Of a stretch of DNA of 64,000 bases, positions 43,513 to 64,000 are shown one piece after another (the first letter of the stretch is position 1; each line of letters begins with the position of its first letter). The notes beneath the pieces were generated by a model. That model was given only the letters and a program-made list of their open reading frames with translations, was not told where the DNA came from and ran no database searches. This stretch comes from Anthopleura xanthogrammica (Eukaryota; Cnidaria; Anthozoa; Actiniaria; Actiniidae). Made by a program: the position numbers and the translations under genes. The DNA is taken from the NCBI GenBank assembly GCA_964019055.1, contig OZ025208.1, forward strand, positions 6,716,270 through 6,780,269, written 5' to 3'.

Positions 43513-43885
43513 TATCATCATTATCATCATCATTATCATCATCATTATCATCATCATTATCATCATCATTATCATCATCATTATCATCATCATTATCACC
43601 ACCATCATCATCATTATGTATTATCAACATCATCATCATCATCATCCTCATCATCATTATCATTATCATGTATCATCAACATCATCATCATCATCATCAT
43701 CACCACCATCATCATCATCATCACCACCATCATCATCATCATCATGTATCATCAACATCATCATCATCATCACCACCATCATCATCATCATCATCATGTA
43801 TCATCATCAGCATCATCATCACTTATCATCATCACCATCATCATCATCATCATCATCACCATCATCATCCTCCTCCTCCTCCTCC

Positions 43886-43922
<37 letters not shown>

Positions 43923-43975
43923 TATCATCATCATCAACAACAACAACAACAACAACAACAATAACAACAACAACA
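43460..43975. repeat. (ATC)n compound microsatellite
   Basis: About 500 bp of ATC/ATT/ACC triplets ending in (AAC)n. The His-, Ser- and Met-rich ORFs over it are artefacts. Confidence 0.95.
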
Positions 43976-44252
43976 ACCTAAGTGTACGTCAACATTTCTG
44001 ATTCCAGCAGCTAAAAAATGACGAAATTATATCTGTCAACGACGGCTTTCGCTTAGATCGACTCAACTTTCTTTCTTCTTTTTTTCTTCTTTTTCTTCTT
44101 TGTTTATTTTTCTAGTTTTTATTAATTTTTTAACTGATATTTATCTTATTTTCTGGTTTTTGTTTGAAAATAAAACTATTTTCCCCAAGAACCGGAAGTG
44201 CTATTTCACTTCCCTTAGTTCCCAGTCCTTTATCTCGGGTGTATATAGTAGT

Positions 44253-44288
44253 CACGTGACGTGGATCATTTCCTCTTCGCCATCTTGG
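44253..44288 (+). promoter_or_regulatory. Likely STT3A core promoter elements
   Basis: A CACGTG E-box (44253-44258) and a CCATCTTGG YY1-type motif (44280-44288) lie 126-161 bp upstream of the STT3A start codon, typical of TATA-less housekeeping promoters. Confidence 0.45.
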
Positions 44289-44413
44289 TTGTGGAACAAA
44301 GGTTCTATCAACGTGGCTCTCTCTCAGCCATTTCCCTCAAACTCCCCTCCAACACCTTACGAGTGCATTAAACCCCGCTACTAACGTGCAAAACAGCCTT
44401 CCTGAGATACACC

Positions 44414-55280
<10,867 letters not shown>

Positions 55281-58200
55281 ATCAGCCGGCCCTATTTTTA
55301 ATATATCAAGCAAGCAGAACACCAATGCTAACTTAGATTAGACAGGAGCTTGCTTTAAAAGAATTTTGTAACGATTATAGAGACTGGAATAAAAAATTCT
55401 CCTTGTTATTTTCTTTTCTCTCTCTCTCGCTCTTTCTCTCTCTTACAGTCAAAACGGCTCAAGCGTACCCCCTAGAATCCATTAATGAATTGATTATTCG
55501 AATATTGAGTTCATTATTCACTCTCACTCCAAACTAGAAAATAAGTTATCTACTTGGTTTTTGATTGGATTCTTCAACAATTGCCATGCCAAGGTAGAAA
55601 AACTCCCCACAAAGGTATCCCTTAGAATTTTAGTGTGAAATGAATGTGAAGTTTGGAGTCTTCCGATTTTTTAATGAAAACTCAGAGTGAATAATCAACT
55701 CAATATTCGAATAACGAAATCATTAATGGAGCCTAGGGGAGTATGCTTGAGCCGTTTTGACTGTAACATACCCTTCAACGTTTAATGTAGGAAATCCTCC
55801 AAGGTTAGTGGAGCGGTAGCAAGTGTGCTCGCCTTTTATCTCTGGGGTTTCGGGTTCGATTCAAAGACTCGCCATCACATATGAGCTGAGTTTGTTTAGT
55901 CTCTTCCTTGTTTCTAGAGCTTTTCTCCGGGATCTCCGGTTTTCCTTGCCTCCCTTTGCAAAATCCAAGACTTTAAATTCGAACTGTGAGTTCAGTTGCC
56001 CTGCCCTGATCAACCCAGATGTGCTACGTTCGATAACATTCTTATGTCGATTTATGTACAAATGTTTTATTGAGTCATTCTTTATAATGAACAGTACATA
56101 TTATGAATGTGCAGGCAAAATCGATAAGAATTTCTGCCACCGATCGAACTGTTTTTGCAATTCTTTGAATAACTTAACTTTTGCGATACTAATAGTTATA
56201 TATATAAATATCATCATTATTATTATTATTATCTATTATATAGGACGTTAATTCACATGCTCTCCAATTTTTTGGTTGTCTATTGGCTTCATGAGTATCT
56301 GAATTAATATGTCATAATTTAATATTAACTAATAATATAAGTAGCCCACAAACGAATCAAAGGATTGTTGATATTTTGGATGTATTTGCATTGCAATTTT
56401 CTGTGGTTTTGTCAATTAAACTAGCTCTTCATGGTAAGCACGGCACGCTAAACTTTTCAATGTGATATTTTGCAACATTTTTTGCAATTTTCGTTGGTGC
56501 CTCCTTTGAAGCCGAGGAGTACTGGAATGAGAAATATACGCAATATAACCTCTCCTCCTTTAGTCGTATGATCTAAATCAATCCTCTCTTTCGCTAAGAA
56601 GTTATTACATGTTTCAGCTTGGTCCTATGAGTCTGGCGCGCCATCATTTCTCTTGTGCTTGTTACCAACTCTTAGTGGACGAGCAGTGGAATTGCGATTA
56701 ATCCTAAAATAATAGACTGGATGGTTCCTAGGAATGATGTGCATCGAGTACACTGCGCCATATGGACTAAAAGCACCGGCGTAGAGAATATCTTCTGGTG
56801 TAGTTTGTGGAGTTGCTCCTCATCATCACCACCACTCCTTCTTTCCTTCCTAATTTTTCAACTTTACGCTGCCGAGTGTTGTAATCCTAGATATTGCATA
56901 AATAATATGCGTAAGGTACACAAATACATACTTCATTGCCAGACCAGGTTGAGATACAGACCGTCAACAGTTGTAATATACATGCACGGAAACCCCCTCC
57001 ATTGACTCCTTTCCTGTAATGAATGCGTTGATATGTACATTTTTCGACGAAGTAGGTTGAGATTCAGGCAGTCAACGATTATAATATACATTCAGGGTGA
57101 TCCTTTCCATTGACTCCTTTCCGTTGATATATTTCTTTGGACAAAGCAGGCTTGGGCACTAGAGGCTAATAATGATACACTCAAAATGCAGGGTAATCCT
57201 CTCTAATTTACCGAATGAGTTCATATTTCTCTGGTGCTAGATGAAACAAAAATCAAAAATGTTCTGCAACGAGGGTGATGATGGTATATTCTACATGTAG
57301 GGTAGTCCTCTCGAATTTACTGAATGAGTTCATATTCCTCTAGTGCTAGATGAACAAACGTCAAGATTTTCTGCAACATTTGTCATGTTCCTTTGCTGGT
57401 CATACTAATTGAACATTGTGAAGTCGACTGATGAACTAACAATGATATCCATGGCAAATTTCATTCGTTTACTTAATAAAATGGTGTCTGCTATATAAAT
57501 CCAGCTTAATGAAATGGGACGAATTTTTGTGCAATACTCATGAGGGACTCAGCATACCAGTGTATTCCCTCAAAGTCGCTCTGAAGACTAATGCTCTGGT
57601 TTATGAATAACTTGCTGAATGAAGTCAGTAGTGACGTAATGTCCGTCCACATGCGTAGTGGAGCCATTGATAAGTGAGCTATTGTATGTGAATGCCAATG
57701 GGCGTAGCAAGAGACGAGAACTCCATCGACTATCATGGTGCCATGCCTAGTAAGGGGTGCGTAAACCCCAACATGCGTTGCCATGGTGATCTTGGTCACT
57801 GAGCTCTGTCCATTAGGGCCAGTCTTTAAGGTATCTCCCACCTTTATGTCTGATGCGTATACAGCATTGATTTCATAAGTGTTGTCATCTACACGGAATA
57901 CAAGGTGCTTGGTCGATACCTTCAAACTGAGGCCATCCTCCATAGCAAGTGACAAGTATTCGGCTTCTGCCTGCTCTTGACGATGAAGGAAAGCAATGAC
58001 GTCACTGTAGATGGGCTTGCCTTGAGAGTCCAAGGTTTTGACTTGATCTCCCAGTTTTATATCTGCCATAGCAACCAAACGGTTGCCAGGGAGCTCAGCG
58101 TGTGAAGTCTTGGGAAAGCAGTGTACTGTTGGTCGCTTCATGGGTACAACTGGTGCTGAAAATTATGAAAATAACTCAGAAATTCAACTACATGCTGCTT

Positions 58201-61200
58201 AAAAATCATATTTCTATTTATGCGATGGTGGACGTATAATGTATGAAGAGAAAAAAGACAGCTTGGTGCACAGGCACAAAGATATGAATCAAGGGGTGGT
58301 GAAGCGGTAGTGCACTCGCCTCTCACCTCTGGGGTCTCGGGTTCGATTCCTTGGGCGTTGCATGTAAGTAGAGTTTGTTGGGTCTCTCTCTTGATTCGAG
58401 GGTTTTACTCTGGGTTTCCTCCCTCCACACAACTTAACACACTTACAGTGAGGACACTCGAACCGTGAACACTTTGAGGTTTTTTTCATATTTTTTTTCT
58501 CCTTTATCCCTTGTGTGAATCGATTGGAAATATGATTTATTTTGAACAATAAGATTATTTGAGTTCAGTGCTTCATTTTCATAAGGTTTGAAGCTGAGTA
58601 GAAAGTTCATAAAATAAAAAATATAAAAATATCAAGTGTTCATGGTTCGAGTGTCCTCACTGTAATTTCAGTTTGACCTGTAAGTAAGCTGTGCCCTGAA
58701 GTAGATCAGCATAGAAGTTGTTTCAGGGTTTCTTAAAATCGAAGGCCTTTTTGTAGGTACCTAGTGTTCCTTGCATGGTATATACTTACGTTTGAACATA
58801 TAGACAAAGTTAGCGCCATCTCTTCCTACACCTTTCACGCATTCAGTCGAAGTACCGTACTTGTTATACGTACTCAAGGCGTCCTTTCCGCTGTAGCACA
58901 GGCCAAATTTCTGCAGAGCAAAAACAGTGTAACCAGCTACTTTAGCGAGCTTTGCACAGACATTGATGGTTTTATTCAAGTTCAACCAATCGATGCCTGG
59001 CTGAAGGTCTTGCAGCAGCTCCGGCAGTGCGTGTTTGGTTGGATCGTCGGCATAGCAACCAGCTGGATCGAATACTAGTTCTGAAAGTAAAGACAGAAAG
59101 AACAGCAAAAACGATAAGGTTAGGATCTGTTGATTTAGAGTGCACATCAGCTACACTTTGTGTTACTGGACATGAAATATTCGATCATCATCTATAATTC
59201 AATGATCATCGTCTCTATTATTGATTTAGCATATTAATATCGTTTCAACCATCATCATTGTCATCATGATCACCATGTCGGTTAAAGATCAATGAAACCA
59301 TTATTGATTTATAATATTATCATCATCATCATCATCATCATCTTCGTCGTCGTCATCATCACCGCCATCATCATCGCCGTCATCATCATCATCATCTTCA
59401 TCCTCCTCCTCCTCCTCCTCCTCCTCCTCCTCCTCATCATCATCATCTTCATCATCAAGAGCATTGCTATCACGTCTAGTATATTGACAAACACTACTGT
59501 TCAATACCTTCAGCTTTAATTCCATCGGCCAATGACTCGTGCATATGGTTCTTAAAATTCAATGTTTCATCTATGACATCTGAAAAGAAAATCTTGGTAT
59601 TTTAGAGCACGATGAACACTAAAACCGAACCAGAAGTGTCTTAGGGTTTGTTGACTAAACCCAAAGAACCCGTAGAAAAACCTCGAATCAAGGTTTTCCA
59701 GTGAGATTTTTTGCCTGCCCCCAATATTTTCATCTCATTTCCTGTCCAGCCTGATGATTCTAAACTTAAATGGAATGGCCGGCCCATTCATAGTAGGGAA
59801 TCAAGGGTGGCGCGTAGCAGTAGTGCACTCCCCTCTCATGATCTCCTCTGGGGTCTCATATGTAAAGATTGATCGCTCTCTCCCTTGATTCAAGGCCGTT
59901 TTTCTCCGGTTTTTCTCCCCCCTCAAAACCTAACATGCTAAATTCCAATCCGATCATTTGTGATTTAGACTTGACATGTTTTGGTTCATACCAGCAGAGG
60001 TTGTTTCTGGGTGTCGATAAAATTTGAAAGGCTTATAATACTATAGTACTATATATTATAAGCCTTTCAAACGCGGTCGAAACACTGATCATCAAATACC
60101 TGTAATCGTCTTCAGTTTTTGTCTGTTCTGTTGCATCACGTTAAGGCTGTCCAGTTGTTTCGGCTCGGTTTCTATTTCTAGAAGTCAAAGTAAAACAGAA
60201 ATTGATCAAAAACGATTAAAGAGCACTGCTATGATGTGAGGTTAGTGGCCTCAAATATATGTAAATATATGTCATGTCTACCAACATGTCTTTCATTTTA
60301 TTCTTGTGAAAAGAAATGCGCACCACCTTCATATATAGATAGATATATATGAAACTAATATGTAATGTTCGGGTTGGTACGTACGCTCAAGATTTGGTGA
60401 CTTGATCTTGGCTACTCTTGGCGAGTCGAACCATGAGGTATCGGGCTTTGCATAAGAAACAGCTGTGGAATAGAAGCAATGATAAACGATAATGGAATAA
60501 GCTGTAGTTAAACGTTTCTCAAATCCTTCCTCCCTGCCTCTCCCTGCTTCCCTCCCTCTCTCACTCCTTTCCTCCCTGCTTCCCTCCCTTCCTCCATCCC
60601 TTCATTGCTCCATCTCTCCCTTCCTCCATCCCTCCATCCCTCCCTTCCTCCACCCCTCCCTTCCTCCCTCCCCCTAGGAAGACAAAATGTTGTTTTACCT
60701 GTAGTGAATACTAAGGACAGCAAGATCACCACTGCTTTCATTGTATAATACGTATATGTATGAGACAAATGATGGAACAATACTGGAAATATAGAGGAAA
60801 ATATATTAGATGCAAAGAAATATATACAAGTGATTAGTATAGGGATTATACAAAATTACTATGGAAAGCAATGGTGTGAAGATAACGTTTAAGATCAATA
60901 AGTCCCTTTCACAGTTAATTCCCTGCGCCATCTTGAAAAGTAACTTGTGAATAATTGTCCAAGGTGTTAAAGAGATCTCTATCATTGCAAGCTCACCGTT
61001 CGTCTCGCTTCGACGCAAATGCACGGCTATACATTTCAAGATGGCGCAGGGAACCGTAAAGGGGACTATTCAAAGCACCGTAGAGGAAGAATGTATTTTC
61101 TTATTCGACTATAAACCTTCAAAAATTCCCTTTTTCTTACTCTAGCTATAGGATGTTTGATATTATTTATCATTTTTTTATTAACTGTAAATGCCAAAAA

Positions 61201-64000
61201 ACGTAGGGTTGGGAAACAGGAATCCCACGCCACCTCTTGCAGAATTGTGTATCGGGAAATGAAAACGACAGTGACCAACAAAGTTAAGAATACATAAAAA
61301 AAACTTATACTATTTTAAAAGCGATGTTTAAATTTCCCCGTATTTCAATATCAAGATAGCCTTTTCACTAAAATTATCGAATAGACCAAGTAATTTTTTT
61401 AAAGTTCAAACTGTCATGCATGAGTAAGTTACTTTCAATATTATGTTTTTATATTATTGAATGGAGTTGTGTGTGTGTGTTTTGTTTGTTAGCTAGTGAT
61501 AGAGCTTAACGCTTGAAAGCATCAATATCTAAACACATTTGTAATGACCAAAAAATGCACCCCAAATATCTGATGAGGCTATTCCTGTCTCTCTTGTCAC
61601 GATATTTTATTAACTAGTTCACTATTTTTCCTGTTTCCAACATATTTATATATATTGAAGCACAAGTCCCTTCTAGGAGGATCACTTCATATATCATTGA
61701 CAGAACGTTTATAATCTTTTAAGGTTTTGTAGTAGATATTCAATCTGTCTTGATGATAAAAAATCTACACCTAAAATCAATCGTTGTAATTTGGGGGAAA
61801 AAATACAATAGTCAAAATTATAAGATCAGTGAAATATCAAAGTATGAGTATCGGTAATATGATAAATCCGATCCTATAAGGACATATTTGAGATGAGTGG
61901 TATTTGACTGACTAGTGTTACAGTATCTTGACCCTTTTCAGTAGCGCTGCTGATGCGTTTAAGCTTAAAAGCTGAACATTTATGAGTGTTTTGCACCATA
62001 AAACTTTCACGATTGAAATCATGATACGAAAAAATTAAAATTTCAATTCTATAAACTTTATATTTGTTAGTGAGCAACAAACTGCATTTATCTTTTCTGG
62101 GCATTTTTCGATCTACATTCCTTCACGATAGCATGCATGCGACGTGCAGCGAAACCTAGAATATCAAACAGATGGTTGTCTTACTTGGTCAGGTGGATGT
62201 CGATAAAAGGATCTAAATACGAAACTAAATAGAAAGAAAGAAAGAACGTGCTTTTTGCGTGAGCTTAATATACAGTATATTGTGGGGTAAAATGTTGACA
62301 AGAATCGTCTGTTTTGGAAAAAAACTGCATAACAGAATAGGGACACGTGTTTCGTTTGCTGATGTAAAAAAAAAAATTTGTGCAATTTTTTTAATTATTT
62401 TTTTGCGAAATATTACCTTAAAAAACTGTAAATGTTTTTGCGTGGAATGGAGTAGGTGTCAGGCACTAATCTTGAGAAATCATTGGTCAGTAATGAAGTG
62501 TGTCCAAAGACAGGTCATAGTGAACTGGTCTATCCACTTAAAACTCGATTAAAAACGTTTAAATACTATCAAGTTAAAGGTCTGAGTTTCTAGTTAAAAT
62601 ATGGTGAGTTGAAGAACTGAGAAAGTTTGTAGGAAAAGGAAGGTGTTTCCAGAGGGATTATGACAGAATCAATGACTCGAGAAAGCTGTTCACTAGGCAC
62701 GATCATTACTACGACCTGCTCTTGATATACCTCTAGATCTCCTAAAAACTATGGTTCGCCTTGCAGTTAATCCATAGCTTTAATTATTAGCACATATCGA
62801 CAAAGAAAGTGTTCTGGAAATCGGTTCCAATTCAGTTTGTACTTGTTAAAACTTACCTTTCCTGGACCTTCAAGGAAGAAATCAAAGCAAGGGGGATCGA
62901 TCCTGAATTTGTTTTGCTTCAATGAAGATGATTCCTCAGCCGTTAACAATGTAAGTGTTTTGATTTTAGCTGTTTTCTTAACCATTCGACTCCATTCACG
63001 CTTCTGCAGGTACATAGACCAATAGGCTTTCGACTTGCATCACACCTGTTAAAATCAACCTGTTTGTTGATCAGAAACATTCATTTGGTGCTTTCCATGG
63101 TTTGCTTGGTTTTGTTTTTAAGCTGAGCCTCTCTCGAAAAAACAAAGGAAAATGGAGATCCGAGTTTTGCGTAATCTACTTCACCTAATTAAAATCCGTA
63201 AGCCAGAATCCAACCTCCAGCAAATGAAAACTGGAAGCAGGAGTGCAACATGTGGGACCTAGATTTGAAGAAAAAATCCGGAATCTGGTTTCCTGGGGAA
63301 TCTGGAATACAAATTGTGGAATCCAGAACCCAAGTTACAAAAGCCGAACTCCGTAATCAATTCGTAATGTGGAAATCTGGAAACCAAGATGTGGAGGCCA
63401 GTTTCTAAGCTGTATAAACCTGAACCCAAGAATTGGAATCTGGAATCCGAAATGTGAGTACTAGTCAAGAATCTAAAACTGCGTAGAATTTGGAATCCAA
63501 AGTTCTCATTGGAGAATCATGCAGAAGCATTTATCATATCTATTACACTTTTTGCTTTTTATTCTCTTTTCGATTCTATTTATATATATATATAATTTAT
63601 AAGCTTCAGTGATACAATTACAATATGTACAAAAACTGTCTAAAGCATGTTTTGATGAGATACCAGTATTGGTAGACTGGTTGACATCAGGCTAAAAGAT
63701 GGCAGACCCAGGGGGATTTGAGGGGTACATGGCTGTTACCTCGAAAACCAGTATATCCAGCTGATCTGAAAAAGTGACGTAGAAATAACGTCACTGCAAA
63801 ACTGAGGTGTCATGAAGCCTGAGAAAATTGACTCATAAAAGCTTATATCTGAGATAAATCTAGACTTTCAAGAGAGGTTTTTGATATTTCGTATACATTT
63901 ACTGTGATATTCGAATTCATTATTGAGTGGGAAAATAAGATAAAGAAATCACCGTTTCCCGAGTCGCCGGGCTACTAAGGATGACACCTTTAGTTTTGCT

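Larger units (their letters stand above)
41136..44252. other. Intergenic region between two divergent genes
   Basis: Probably holds the 5' end and promoter of the minus-strand Ser/Pro-rich gene (possible first exon near 42000-42070) and the upstream region of STT3A. It also holds a perfect hairpin and a large ATC microsatellite, annotated separately. I see no other gene. Confidence 0.5.

Overview
This is a eukaryotic, intron-rich, AT-rich animal sequence. It is most likely from an anthozoan cnidarian (a stony coral or close relative). The grounds are short exons with GT-AG introns mostly in phase 1, many small inverted-repeat (MITE-like) elements, tRNA-headed SINEs of the kind common in cnidarian genomes, a secreted Hint-domain protein and a lineage-specific receptor tyrosine kinase (RTK) cluster. 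No prokaryotic features were seen.

Layout. (1) About 1-16.1 kb, plus strand: RTK gene 1. Its 5' end lies before the window; the remaining 27 coding exons can be placed by splice sites and phase. (2) About 16.1-20.7 kb: spacer with a complete tRNA-Thr(AGT)-like cloverleaf and a decayed Crypton-type (DUF3504 tyrosine-recombinase) element. (3) 20.76-35.67 kb, plus strand: RTK gene 2, a tandem paralog of gene 1 that is complete from a signal-peptide exon to a stop codon; a stranded copy of the old last exon sits at 39.1 kb. (4) About 39.9-41.1 kb, minus strand: a Ser/Pro-rich protein I do not recognise. (5) 44.4-55.3 kb, plus strand: STT3A, catalytic subunit of oligosaccharyltransferase, 16 coding exons and 711 residues. 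(6) 57.5-60.7 kb, minus strand: a secreted protein with a Cys-containing WSC-like domain followed by a Hint (Hog-type self-splicing) domain, 6 coding exons and 403 residues. (7) 61-64 kb: mostly non-coding, with one well-bounded candidate exon on the minus strand.

The unusual system is the RTK pair. Each receptor reads, from the N terminus: an unknown six-cysteine module (two copies in gene 1, one in gene 2), Thr/Pro-rich stalk exons, then Ig-SEA-FN3-Ig-SEA-FN3, one membrane helix and an intracellular tyrosine kinase with all main catalytic motifs ([23 protein letters not shown]). The Ig-SEA-FN3 block is itself an internal duplication: its exons run Ig / 113 / 59 / 170-185 / 288 nt in both halves, all bounded by phase-1 introns. 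The first SEA domain carries a GSIVV sequence at the position where SEA domains cleave themselves; the second has GSVKV. Duplication is therefore nested at three levels: module, three-domain block, whole gene. Comparing the two copies also gives empty-site evidence for several SINE and MITE insertions made after the duplication.

All exon borders are inferred by eye from splice consensus, reading frame and paralog agreement; none was tested with transcripts. Family names rest on motif recognition, not on a search.
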